DNA of 64,000 nt from the NCBI GenBank assembly GCA_035468985.1, contig DATISF010000069.1, positions 1-64,000 of the forward strand. The letters run 5' to 3'. This document shows, piece by piece, positions 17,262 to 25,868 of this stretch (position 1 is the first letter of the stretch; each line of letters begins with the position of its first letter). Below the pieces are notes generated by a model. It saw only the letters and a list, made by a program, of their open reading frames with translations, was not told the origin of the DNA and did no database searches. Made by a program: the position numbers and the translations under genes. This DNA comes from DASVHS01 sp035468985. GTDB taxonomy: Bacteria; Acidobacteriota; Thermoanaerobaculia; Gp7-AA8.

Positions 17262-17978
17262 ATGGAACCCCTCATCTTGGTGGACCAGGTGACCAAGGCC
17301 TACCGCTCCGGAACGGTCGAGATCCAGGCGCTGCGCAACATCAGCCTGTCGATCGACCGTGGACGGATGGCCTCGATCACCGGCCGCTCCGGAAGCGGAA
17401 AGTCGACGCTACTCAACGTTCTCACCGGAATCGACCGCCCCAGCCGTGGCATCGTTCGCATCGCCGGAACGTCGCCCGTATCACTCACGGAGAACGAGCT
17501 GGCGGTCTGGCGCGGGCGGACGATCGGCATCGTCTTCCAGTTCTTTCAGCTCCTGCCGACGCTCACGGTTGCCGAGAACGTGATCCTGCCGATGGACTTC
17601 TGCAACACATGGCCCGCGGCGGAGCGCAAGGATCGCGCGCTGGCACTGCTGGAACGCGTCGGGATCGCCGAGCAGGCGCAGAAATTTCCATCGTCGCTGT
17701 CGGGAGGCCAGCAGCAACGCGCGGCGATTGCGCGCGCGTTGGCCAACGATCCGCCGATTCTGGTCGCCGACGAGCCGACCGGAAATCTCGACTCCAGGAC
17801 GGCCCGCTCGATCTTCAGCCTCTTTCAGCAGCTCGCCGCCGGCGGAAAGACCATCGTGGTGGTGACTCATGAGACCGAATTCGACGCTGTCTTCGATCAG
17901 AGGATCGAGCTCGAGGACGGAACCGTGCTGCGCTCGACAGAACCTCAGGAGAACACATCATGCGCACTCGTTTCCTGA
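17262..17978 (+). CDS. ABC exporter ATPase (MacB/LolD type)
   Basis: A 238-residue ATPase of the MacB/LolD group. Walker A GRSGSGKST lies near residue 41, the Q-loop in VFQFFQLLPTLT, signature LSGGQQQRA, and Walker B ILVADEPTGNLDS near residues 160-173, followed by the H-loop VVTHE. Such ATPases pair with FtsX-type permeases in mechanotransmission or peptide/antibiotic export. The gene overlaps the permease gene by 19 bp and is preceded by GGAGG. Confidence 0.9.
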   Translation: MEPLILVDQVTKAYRSGTVEIQALRNISLSIDRGRMASITGRSGSGKSTLLNVLTGIDRPSRGIVRIAGTSPVSLTENELAVWRGRTIGIVFQFFQLLPTLTVAENVILPMDFCNTWPAAERKDRALALLERVGIAEQAQKFPSSLSGGQQQRAAIARALANDPPILVADEPTGNLDSRTARSIFSLFQQLAAGGKTIVVVTHETEFDAVFDQRIELEDGTVLRSTEPQENTSCALVS

Positions 17979-20338
17979 AAGTCCTGCGCGATCTGAAGAT
18001 CAATCTGGCGAAGAACGCCATGCTGGCCGCCGCGATCATGATCGGCGTTCTCGCGGTCGGAACGATTCTCGGCGCTTACGCCGTCCTCACCCGCGAGATG
18101 GCGCGGAACTATCTCGGCACCTCCCCCGCCGAGGCCACGATCAAGGTTCAGGGTGAGATCACGCCGCGGCTGGTGGCCGAGGTCCGGGGGCTCGACGGCG
18201 TCTCCATCGCCGAGCGGCACGCGACCCTTCTCGGCCGGATGAAGATTGACCAGGATTGGTTTCCGGCGCTGTTCTTTGTCGTCGATGATTTCCGAGACCT
18301 GCGCACCAATCGCTTCACGCGCGTGTCGGGCGCGTGGCCGCCTCCCGAAGGAACGATGCTCATCGAGCGCACCGCGCGCGTGACCATGAAGAGCGATCAG
18401 GGCGGATCGGTCATGGTCAAGACGCCGTTCGGTGAGCCGCATCGTGTTCCGGTCTCCGGAATCGTTCACGATCCCGGTCTCGCCCCCGCTTGGCAGGAAC
18501 AGGAAGGCTACATCTACGTCACGCTCGCCACCGCCCGCTCCCTCGGCGAGCCGATCGGATTCGACGAGTTGCGCGTCCGGTTCAACGATCCGCAAGCCTC
18601 GATGCAGCAGATCGAAACCGGGGCGCTGGCGGTGGCCAGGTTCGTGCAAAGCCGCGGAAACGCCGTCCACGAAATCCAGATCCCTCCGCCGCGCAGGCAT
18701 CCCCATCAGGCGCAGATGGAGGCGATCCTCACGCTCTTCCTCGTGTTCGCGTTTGCGACGCTCGTCCTCAGCGCAATCCTCGTCGCTTCGTCGCTGGCGA
18801 CATTGATGACGCGCCAGTTGCGCGAGATCGGCGTGATGAAGGCGGTCGGCGCCGATTCGAAGCAGATCGCATCGATGTACCTGCTGTCGCAGGCCATCAT
18901 CGCCGCGGCGGCGACCGCCGTCGGCGTTCCGCTGAGCAGGCACACGGCCGGGCTCATGATCGGAAAGATCGGCACGATCCTCAATCTGAATATCGTCGAC
19001 GGCTCGATTCCGTTCTGGGTGACGCTCATTCAGGTTGCCTCCGGACTGCTCGTGCCGCTGCTCGTCGCCGCAATTCCGGTCTGGCGTGGCAGCATCGTCA
19101 CCGTTCGCGAAGCGCTCGTCAGTTACGGCGTGTCGGACCGTGGAGTGCCGCATCCACCGGCGCGCGTTCCATCGCTCGCGTTGAGGAACGTGTTTCGTCA
19201 ACGGGGGCGGCTGGTGATGTCATTGGCGCTGCTCGCATCCGGCGGCGCTCTCTTCATGACGGCGCTCAACGTCTCGAAAGCGTGGCAGATCAATCTGGAA
19301 AAGATCTCCCGCTTCCGCCATTACGACGTCGAGATCCGGCTCAATCGCCCGCTGCCGTCGGCTCCCACGCTCCATGCGGTCGGCGAGATCGGCGGCGTCA
19401 GAAACGCCGAGGCGTGGCAGTCCTTCCCCGCCTCGTTTACGCGGGAAGTTCCTTACGATGTGGCTCACGTTTATCCGGACAAGGGTCACGGCTCATTCAT
19501 CGTCCTCGGCGTTCCGGACGGTACGCGACTGGTGTCCTTCCCTCTCCTCGCGGGTCGTTGGATCGAAGCGACCGACGCGCCTGAAATCGTGCTCAATCAC
19601 ACCGCACGTGCTCTGGCGCCGCGGCTCGCGATCGGAGGCACGGTGCGACTCAACGTTGACGATCGACCGACCGAATGGAAGCTCGTCGGGTTCGTCGAGG
19701 ACCTCGGATCGACCGGTGCGACGGCATACGTTCCCGCGAACGCGCTGGCTCACGCGACATCATTCGATCCGGGAACCACGAACATGATCCGCGTCGCGTT
19801 CAACGATCGCGGCCTGGGACCGGTGCTCCGAAAGACCAGAGACGTCGAAGCCGCACTGGGTCCCGACGCGCACATCAACATCTCGCTGCCGATGACGCTG
19901 ATCAAGAACGCGATCGCCGAGCACATGTCCGTGTTGATCTCGTCGCTTCTGGCGTTGTCGGTGCTGATGGCCATCGTCGGCGGGTTCGGCCTGGCGGCAA
20001 CGATGAGCATGAGCGTTCTCGAGCGGACGCGCGAGCTCGGCGTGATGCGCGCGATCGGTGCGACTCCGGCGGTTACCGCCCGCATCGTCGTCGCGGAAGC
20101 GCTCGCCATCTCGGCCATGAGCTTGGGAATTGCGTTTGCCGCCGGCAGTGCAATTTCGTTCTACATGGGACGGCTGATCGGAGCGATGGCGTTCAAGACT
20201 CCGCTGCCGATGACGATCTCCGCCACCGGCGTGGCGCTCTGGATCGTGATCCTGGTGATCGGTTCGGCAGCGGCGACCGCACTCCCTGCGCTTCGCGCCA
20301 GCCGCTTGACGGTGCGCGAGGCGCTGGCCTACGCCTGA
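17960..20338 (+). CDS. ABC transporter permease with two FtsX domains
   Basis: A 792-residue permease. TM1 lies near residues 18-38, followed by a large periplasmic region (40-240), a first FtsX domain of three TMs (about 255-385, with RQLREIGVMKAVGAD), a second periplasmic region, and a second FtsX domain at the C-terminus (about 655-790, with RTRELGVMRAIGATPAV and LPALRASRLTVREALAYA). With the preceding ATPase it forms a type VII ABC exporter in the inner membrane. Substrate unknown; the divergent TetR gene suggests inducible export. The 3' end overlaps the converging molybdenum hydroxylase gene by 10 bp. Confidence 0.88.
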   Translation: MRTRFLKVLRDLKINLAKNAMLAAAIMIGVLAVGTILGAYAVLTREMARNYLGTSPAEATIKVQGEITPRLVAEVRGLDGVSIAERHATLLGRMKIDQDWFPALFFVVDDFRDLRTNRFTRVSGAWPPPEGTMLIERTARVTMKSDQGGSVMVKTPFGEPHRVPVSGIVHDPGLAPAWQEQEGYIYVTLATARSLGEPIGFDELRVRFNDPQASMQQIETGALAVARFVQSRGNAVHEIQIPPPRRHPHQAQMEAILTLFLVFAFATLVLSAILVASSLATLMTRQLREIGVMKAVGADSKQIASMYLLSQAIIAAAATAVGVPLSRHTAGLMIGKIGTILNLNIVDGSIPFWVTLIQVASGLLVPLLVAAIPVWRGSIVTVREALVSYGVSDRGVPHPPARVPSLALRNVFRQRGRLVMSLALLASGGALFMTALNVSKAWQINLEKISRFRHYDVEIRLNRPLPSAPTLHAVGEIGGVRNAEAWQSFPASFTREVPYDVAHVYPDKGHGSFIVLGVPDGTRLVSFPLLAGRWIEATDAPEIVLNHTARALAPRLAIGGTVRLNVDDRPTEWKLVGFVEDLGSTGATAYVPANALAHATSFDPGTTNMIRVAFNDRGLGPVLRKTRDVEAALGPDAHINISLPMTLIKNAIAEHMSVLISSLLALSVLMAIVGGFGLAATMSMSVLERTRELGVMRAIGATPAVTARIVVAEALAISAMSLGIAFAAGSAISFYMGRLIGAMAFKTPLPMTISATGVALWIVILVIGSAAATALPALRASRLTVREALAYA

Positions 20339-22455
20339 ATCTTGAAGTCGTGATTGACCGGCAATTCGCGAATGCGACGGCCGGTCAATCGCGACAACGC
20401 GTTGACCACCGCGGGCGCGAACGGACAGACCGTCGGCTCGCCCAGGCCGTGTGGGCGCTCGTCGCTGCTCTCGACGATGTGGGTCTCGATCACCGGCGGC
20501 GTGTCCTCGATCATCGCCACAGGAAAATCCGCGTAGTTCGTCTCCACGACCGCCCCGTTCCTCATGGAGATGCCGCTCTTCATGTTGGAAAGCGACCAGA
20601 GGATGCCGCTCTCGACCTGCTGTGCGACGCCGAGCGGATTCACGGCCACTCCACAGTCGACGGCGCAAACGACGCGTTCGATCTTGAAGGGACGCTTCTT
20701 CAACGAGACGTCGACGATGTACGCGATGCTGGTCCCGGTGTGGAAGACGTTTGCGGCCACACCACGGGCCGCTCCGCCGGCCGCGGTCTTCGGCCAGCCC
20801 GAGCGCAACGCCACTTCTTCGAGAACTCTGCGCAGCCGGTTGTCCGGGTTGAGCAGAGCGAGGCGGAGTCGAATCGGATCCTGCTTCGTCTCCTGCGCAA
20901 TCTCGTCGATGAAGCATTCGCGCGCGAACACCGAAGACGGCGAGAACACCGCGCGCCACGGCCCGATCGGCACCGGCGCATCGACCACCGCGTACGACAT
21001 CTCCGCCGACGGCATAACGTACGGCGTGTCGGACACCCCCCAAGCGGAATCGCTCAGATACTCGGGATCAGAAAGCTCCTTCGCGGTCGGCTTCGAACGC
21101 GCGTTGTGCGGCGTGCTCGCCTTCCGGTGCTCCCACGCAACGACGCTGCCTTTCTCGTCGAAGCCCGCCGAAAGACGATGCGCCGACGCGGCTTGAAAGT
21201 AGCCGTGGCGCATGTCGTCCTCACGCGACCAGACCAGCTGCACGGGCTTCCCCTTCACGCGACGCGCGACCTCGACCGCTTCCCGATCGAAATCGACGCC
21301 GAGACGCCGTCCGAAGCCGCCTCCCACGAGCGTGACGTGAACCGTGATGGCCGATTCGGGAATACCGAGGATTTCGGCAGCTGCGGTCTGGACCGTGTTC
21401 GGGGCCTGCGTCGGCGACCAGATCGTGGCCTTGTGGCCATCGACAAGAGCGGTGCAGTTCACCGGCTCGACCGAAGCATGGGCCGCGAACGGATAGAGAT
21501 ACGTCGCGTCCATCCTGCGGCTCACTTTGTCGAACGCTGTCCTCCCCTCGCCGTCCTTGCGGATCGTGATTCCCGGCGTCTCGACGGCGCGCTGGAGCGC
21601 GGCGCGATGCTCGCGATCGTCGAATGATGCGTGAGGGCTCTCCGACCAGATCACGTTCAGCGCGTCACGACCGCGCATCGCGGCCCACGTGTTCGTGGCC
21701 ACGACCGCGACGCCGCTCGGGATCTGAACGACGTCGACGACATTGGCGACATTCTTTGCCGCGTCCCGATCGAAGGACACCACCGTCGATCCGAACCGCG
21801 GAGCACGCGCCACCACCGCGCGCAGCATTCCCGGAACACGCACGTCGAGTCCGTATCGCGCCCGCCCGCACACGATGTCCGGGCCGTCGATGCGCGCAGC
21901 CGCGTGGCCGATGATCCGGAACGATTTCCGATCCTTGAGCGACGGCTTCTCCGGAACCGGCTGCTGCGACGCCGCCGGCGCCAGCTCGCCGTAGCCGAGC
22001 CGGCGATCGGATCCCGGATCGATCACCATGCCGTCACGCGTGGTCAGCTTCGCCGGATCGAGGTTCCATCGCGCGGCCGCGGCGGCCACGAGCATCATCC
22101 GCGCCGTTGCACCAGCCTGACGCAACGGATTCCACAAGCTCATGATGCTGCTGCTTCCGCCGGTGCCGAGCCGGCGAAACTCGGGAGAAGGCGACGCCTG
22201 CTCGAGCCGGACAGAATGCAGCGGCACATCGAGCTCCTCCGCCACGATCATCGGTAACGATGTCCGCACGCCCTGCCCCATCTCGGTCTTCCCGACGCGG
22301 ACCACGACGGTGCCATCCCCACCGATCGACAGCCACGCGTTCGGCTCGAACCGCTTCGGCAGACCTTCGGATGCATCTCCGAAACGGACGCCGAGGACGA
22401 GCGCGCCGCCACCCGCGGCAAGAAGTCTGATGAACGAACGGCGATCGGTCTTCAC
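20329..22455 (-). CDS. Molybdopterin-binding aldehyde/isoquinoline oxidoreductase large subunit
   Basis: About 708 residues of the xanthine dehydrogenase family, IorB-like. A Tat signal (TDRRSFIRLLAAGGGALVLG) begins near residue 3, so the enzyme is probably exported folded. Cofactor-region features include GQGVRTSLPMIVAEE, VGGGFGRRLGVDFDREAV and the C-terminal GLGEPTVCPFAPAVVNAL with the catalytic-Glu region. The GTG at 22455 overlaps the iron-sulfur subunit stop (GTGA). It hydroxylates N-heterocycles or aldehydes together with that subunit, and a c-type cytochrome usually accepts the electrons. Confidence 0.88.
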   Translation of the reverse strand: MKTDRRSFIRLLAAGGGALVLGVRFGDASEGLPKRFEPNAWLSIGGDGTVVVRVGKTEMGQGVRTSLPMIVAEELDVPLHSVRLEQASPSPEFRRLGTGGSSSIMSLWNPLRQAGATARMMLVAAAAARWNLDPAKLTTRDGMVIDPGSDRRLGYGELAPAASQQPVPEKPSLKDRKSFRIIGHAAARIDGPDIVCGRARYGLDVRVPGMLRAVVARAPRFGSTVVSFDRDAAKNVANVVDVVQIPSGVAVVATNTWAAMRGRDALNVIWSESPHASFDDREHRAALQRAVETPGITIRKDGEGRTAFDKVSRRMDATYLYPFAAHASVEPVNCTALVDGHKATIWSPTQAPNTVQTAAAEILGIPESAITVHVTLVGGGFGRRLGVDFDREAVEVARRVKGKPVQLVWSREDDMRHGYFQAASAHRLSAGFDEKGSVVAWEHRKASTPHNARSKPTAKELSDPEYLSDSAWGVSDTPYVMPSAEMSYAVVDAPVPIGPWRAVFSPSSVFARECFIDEIAQETKQDPIRLRLALLNPDNRLRRVLEEVALRSGWPKTAAGGAARGVAANVFHTGTSIAYIVDVSLKKRPFKIERVVCAVDCGVAVNPLGVAQQVESGILWSLSNMKSGISMRNGAVVETNYADFPVAMIEDTPPVIETHIVESSDERPHGLGEPTVCPFAPAVVNALSRLTGRRIRELPVNHDFKIQA

Positions 22456-22919
22456 CGGCCACCTCCGTTCTTCGCCGCGGCGAGGGCCGCCTTGCGAATG
22501 CGCGGATACGAACCGCACCGGCAGACGTGATCGGAAAGCGATTCATCGATCTGGGCCACGGTCGCGCTCGGGTTGCCGTGCAGCAGCGCCCGAATCTCGA
22601 GCATCATTCCCGGCTGGCAATACCCGCACTGCGCGACGTCCTCGTTCAGCCACGCGATCTGGATCGGATGCCTGCCGTCGGATGAGAGTCCTTCGATCGT
22701 CGTGTACTTCTTTCCCGCGGTCGCGCCGAATGCGATCTGGCACGAACGAACGGCCACTCCGTTCTCGAGGACCGTACACGCGCCGCAGACGCCGGCACCG
22801 CAGCCGTACTTCGTTCCCGTCAGATCGAGGAGATCGCGCAGGACCCAGAGCAGCGGCATCTCATCGTCGGCATCGACGCGATGAACGGTCCCGTTGACCG
22901 TGATCACACGCTCAGGCAT
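22452..22919 (-). CDS. (2Fe-2S)-binding subunit of the molybdenum hydroxylase
   Basis: A 155-residue protein with two [2Fe-2S] sites. A plant-ferredoxin-type site reads KYGCGAGVCGACTV with a later RSC near residue 59. The second is the CGYCQPGM...CRCG site near residues 98 and 134. It passes electrons from the molybdenum centre of the partner. It has no signal peptide and would be co-exported with the Tat-tagged large subunit. IorA and CoxS are the closest known family types. Confidence 0.92.
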   Translation of the reverse strand: MPERVITVNGTVHRVDADDEMPLLWVLRDLLDLTGTKYGCGAGVCGACTVLENGVAVRSCQIAFGATAGKKYTTIEGLSSDGRHPIQIAWLNEDVAQCGYCQPGMMLEIRALLHGNPSATVAQIDESLSDHVCRCGSYPRIRKAALAAAKNGGGR

Positions 22920-23014
22920 GCGCTCAAGCTATCTCCGACTGAGTTGCAAGACGCAACAAATCATTGACGAATCTCCCTACGAACGAAGCGGCCGCAGCCC
23001 GTGTTGTTCCGTTC

Positions 23015-23854
23015 ATGAACATACTGACCGCTCCCACGAGCCTCGGGAACCGGCCCTATGAAGCCGACGGCACCGCACGATGGACAGACCACGGGCCGGC
23101 GCGGCTTCGCCAGCAGGGAATTCTCGCGCGGCTGCACGGCCGCGATCTCGGCGATGTGCCGGCCGCGCCGTACCGCGACTTCGTGCGCCCGCCGGGCGGC
23201 ATCCGCAATGAGGATCTCATCCTCGATCACGTGCGCACTATCGCTCGCGTGCTCGAGAAGCAGAGCGGCTTCACGCTGATCCTGGGCGGCGACTGCAGCG
23301 TGCTCCTCGGCAGTCTCCTCGGACTGTCGCGGGGACGCGACCTCGGACTCGTCTACATCGACGGCCACTCCGACTTCAACACGACAGAGACGACGAAGAC
23401 CGGCGCCGTGGCCGGGATGGATCTCGCGCTCGCCACCGGCCGCGGATCCTCGGAACTGGCGCGGCTGCGGGGCCCGCACCCGCTCGTCCGCGACGAACAC
23501 GTCGTGACCGTGGGCGTGCGGGATCACGGCGGACCCTTCCGGGAGGCGAACTTTCCTTCTGCCACGACGGCATCCGAGGTGCTCGATCACGTCGGCGGAC
23601 GCGAGTTCTTCATCCATCTCGACGTCGACGTGCTCGACCCGTCATTCATGCCGTTCGTCGATTCGCCGGAACCGGGCGGACTCGACCCGGAGGCGCTCAC
23701 CGCGATTCTCACGCCGCTCGTCCGTCATCCGAACGCCGTCGGCATGGAGATGACGATCTACGACCCCCGGTACGATCATGACAGCCGCGGCGCAGCGACG
23801 CTGACCGAGATTCTGGAAAGTGCGTTCGGGGTAAGAGCGCTCAGCTTCACCTGA
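23015..23854 (+). CDS. Arginase/agmatinase/formiminoglutamase family hydrolase
   Basis: A 279-residue ureohydrolase. The binuclear Mn ligands appear as GGDCSV (family GGDHS; the His is replaced by Cys), DGHSDFN, and the late motif HLDVDVLDPSFMP. The first-site His-to-Cys change at GGDCS also occurs in some diverged family members and may alter metal affinity. The substrate (arginine, agmatine, guanidino acids) cannot be assigned. The ATG at 23015 was taken; an in-frame start at 22964 is possible. Confidence 0.8.
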   Translation: MNILTAPTSLGNRPYEADGTARWTDHGPARLRQQGILARLHGRDLGDVPAAPYRDFVRPPGGIRNEDLILDHVRTIARVLEKQSGFTLILGGDCSVLLGSLLGLSRGRDLGLVYIDGHSDFNTTETTKTGAVAGMDLALATGRGSSELARLRGPHPLVRDEHVVTVGVRDHGGPFREANFPSATTASEVLDHVGGREFFIHLDVDVLDPSFMPFVDSPEPGGLDPEALTAILTPLVRHPNAVGMEMTIYDPRYDHDSRGAATLTEILESAFGVRALSFT

Positions 23855-23922
23855 CCGCGTCGTCGCGCAGCAGCCCCGCCGACCCCGGCCTTCGCGGCGG
23901 TGGCGCGGCGGCCGGACAACAA

Positions 23923-24069
23923 CTAGGGCACCTCTGAACAAGCCGTCATCCTGAGTCGGCGAAGCGCGACGAAGGATCTCAGGATGCGAAACCGCCTGCC
24001 ATTTGGAGATCCTTCGCCGTCTTCGCGGCTCAGGATGACGTGAACAACGACTTGCGCAGAGTTCCCTGG
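23923..24069. mobile_element. MITE-like palindromic repeat, copy 2
   Basis: A second copy of the element at 3389-3536, same orientation, nearly identical through the body and diverged at the right tip (TTGCGCAGAGTTCCCTGG instead of TTGTTCAGAGCTTCCCTAG). It lies between the arginase-family gene and a di-haem oxidoreductase fragment, and its right end abuts the fragment. Confidence 0.8.
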
Positions 24070-24308
24070 CTTCCGTGGCCGCCAACAGTCCCGCCAACCA
24101 TCCTCAACTTCTTCAACGCACTCTCGCCGGCGAAGAAGGGCAAGGCCTCGGACCGGAATTCAACTCCAGAAGCTGTGCCGCCTGTCATGCCCAGGCATTC
24201 GGCGGCACCAGCCCTTCGGTCAACCCTCAGGTTGGGGATGCCACTTCATCGCCGTTCCTGTACGGATCATCATCGGGAAGAACGGGAAAGTGCGCCACGT
24301 GCATGTGA
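24070..24308 (+). pseudogene. Remnant of a di-haem oxidoreductase (DUF1111-like)
   Basis: The frame encodes GLGPEFNSRSCAACHAQAFGGTSPSVNPQ, which matches the first haem-binding segment (CAACH) of the large MauG-like DUF1111 family, proteins usually of 450-600 residues. Only about 77 residues remain, and the stop follows KCATCM. Further short family-like stretches (VISSFPDQAVRITDVRMQ) continue in another frame to about 24380. The signal peptide region is replaced by the MITE copy, so the gene is truncated at both ends. Confidence 0.7.
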
Positions 24309-24469
24309 TCAGTTCATTTCCGGATCAGGCGGTGAGGATCACGGACGTACGGATGCAATGAACATCCAAGCCGTACCTGCGGGACGGGCAGCCGGGTCGA
24401 AGTCGAGACGGGGATGATGTTCGGGTCGTTGCAAGCGCGTCCGGAATTGGCATCCCAATGATTAGAACG

Positions 24470-24494
24470 TAGGGCCGACTCTCAGTCGGCCCTA
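24470..24494 (-). terminator. Hairpin overlapping the MaoC stop codon
   Basis: TAGGGCCGACT-CTC-AGTCGGCCCTA is a perfect 11-bp stem with 3-nt loop. On the reverse strand it begins with the TAG stop of the MaoC gene. It probably terminates the DLH-MaoC transcript; no U-run follows. Confidence 0.65.
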
Positions 24495-24908
24495 CTCCCG
24501 CAGCAGCCCTGCTTCGCAAGTGCCTTCGATCACACGCTGACCGGCCTCGTTCTCGATCCATGAATCGATCGTCAGGCGGTGCTTGGCACGATCGACGGAC
24601 CGCACGACGAAATGCGCGGTCACGGTCTCGCCGATGGGAACGGGCAGCAGGAAGCGGATCGTTTGCGAGCGGTAGATCGCGCCGGGGCCGGGCAGCAGCA
24701 TGCCCACCATCGTCGAGAGGATCGAGGCGGTGAGCATTCCGTGCAGAACGCGGCCGCCGAACCGCGTACTTCTCGCGAACTCCTCGTCGACGTGCAGCGG
24801 GTTCGTGTCGCCGGTGATCTCGATGAACCGCTGCACGTCGTCTTCCGTGAAAGTCTTGCTGAGGATGACGTGCTGGCCGGGCTCGAAGTCCTCGATGCGC
24901 GCGATCAC
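24492..24908 (-). CDS. MaoC-like (R)-specific enoyl-CoA hydratase
   Basis: A 138-residue single hot-dog-fold hydratase. The catalytic region FIEITGDTNPLHVDEEFA (Asp and His) lies near residues 28-45, followed by RFGGRVLHGMLTAS, as in PhaJ-type enzymes. It would hydrate trans-2-enoyl-CoA to (R)-3-hydroxyacyl-CoA in the cytoplasm. The ATG overlaps the dienelactone hydrolase stop by 4 bp, although that enzyme is exported. The functional link is unclear. Confidence 0.85.
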   Translation of the reverse strand: MIARIEDFEPGQHVILSKTFTEDDVQRFIEITGDTNPLHVDEEFARSTRFGGRVLHGMLTASILSTMVGMLLPGPGAIYRSQTIRFLLPVPIGETVTAHFVVRSVDRAKHRLTIDSWIENEAGQRVIEGTCEAGLLRE

Positions 24909-25732
24909 AGTTTGCCGAGGAGAGATTTCCAGCGGGTCCAGGCTTCGTCGCGCGCTTTCTTGTTGCCGGCGTAGGCGTCGCGCATCTTCTGTTCCGCTTC
25001 GGCGGCAGGCGGCGGCGCATCGCCCGCGCGCATGAAGCCGTGGCCGGCGCCTTCATAGGTGACGACATCGTAGGACTTGCCGGCGGCCTTCATGAGCTCC
25101 TGCGATTTCGGCACCGTGGCATCGACCCGCGCGTCGTTGCCCGCATAGAAGCCGTAGACCGGCGCCTTGATCGCGGCGATCGCTTCGGGCGACTCAGGGC
25201 CGGTGCCGTAGAACACGAACGCCGCGACGAGCGACGGCCTGTTCGTTGCGAAGCGGAACGACTGCGTTCCTCCCCAGCAGTACCCGGTGACGGCGACCTT
25301 CCCGTTCGCCGCGGGGAGTTTGGCCACATAGTCGGCCACCGCGTTCAGATCAGCGGTGATCTGGTCCGTCGGCAGGTCGCGGATCGCCTTACCGACACCA
25401 TTCGCCTCGGTGATCGAGCTCGTTCCGCCGCCGTTCGGTCCCATGCCCGACAGCAGATCGGGCGCGATGGCGATGTAACCGGCATCGGCCAGCTCGTCGG
25501 CGAGCATCTGGACCCAGTCGGTCATGCCGAAGATCTCGTGGATCACGACCACGGAGGTGGCCTTGTTCTTCACTTCGGGGTAGACGACGAACGCGCTCAC
25601 CGTGCGGTTGCCCGATTTGACGTTCACCCACTCGCGGTGGCGGGGCGATTTCTCGAGCGCCTGCTTCGCCCAATCCTGGCCGAATGCAGCAGTCGCGAAG
25701 ACAAGACCGATCAAGAGCAGAGACGTCCTCAT
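24905..25732 (-). CDS. Secreted dienelactone hydrolase family protein
   Basis: A 275-residue protein with a Sec signal peptide (RTSLLLIGLVFATAAFGQ). The alpha/beta-hydrolase triad uses a Cys nucleophile in GYCWGG near residue 150, an Asp in GNDARVD near 202 and a His in GAGHGF near 237, as in DLH enzymes. The ATG at 25732 has GGAGG four nucleotides upstream and directly begins the signal. A predicted periplasmic location is unusual for a ring-cleavage pathway enzyme and suggests another ester substrate. Confidence 0.85.
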   Translation of the reverse strand: MRTSLLLIGLVFATAAFGQDWAKQALEKSPRHREWVNVKSGNRTVSAFVVYPEVKNKATSVVVIHEIFGMTDWVQMLADELADAGYIAIAPDLLSGMGPNGGGTSSITEANGVGKAIRDLPTDQITADLNAVADYVAKLPAANGKVAVTGYCWGGTQSFRFATNRPSLVAAFVFYGTGPESPEAIAAIKAPVYGFYAGNDARVDATVPKSQELMKAAGKSYDVVTYEGAGHGFMRAGDAPPPAAEAEQKMRDAYAGNKKARDEAWTRWKSLLGKL

Positions 25733-25868
25733 GTTTCCTCCGATGGTGGAAATCTTAGGACATGCCGGCTCGCACATGTGTATTCAATTTTGTTTCCGTT
25801 CATTGATTTCGCGCCGTGTACCCTGTCCGCGCTGTAACCGCGTCCACGGTTCCCGCACCTAAGTCCCG

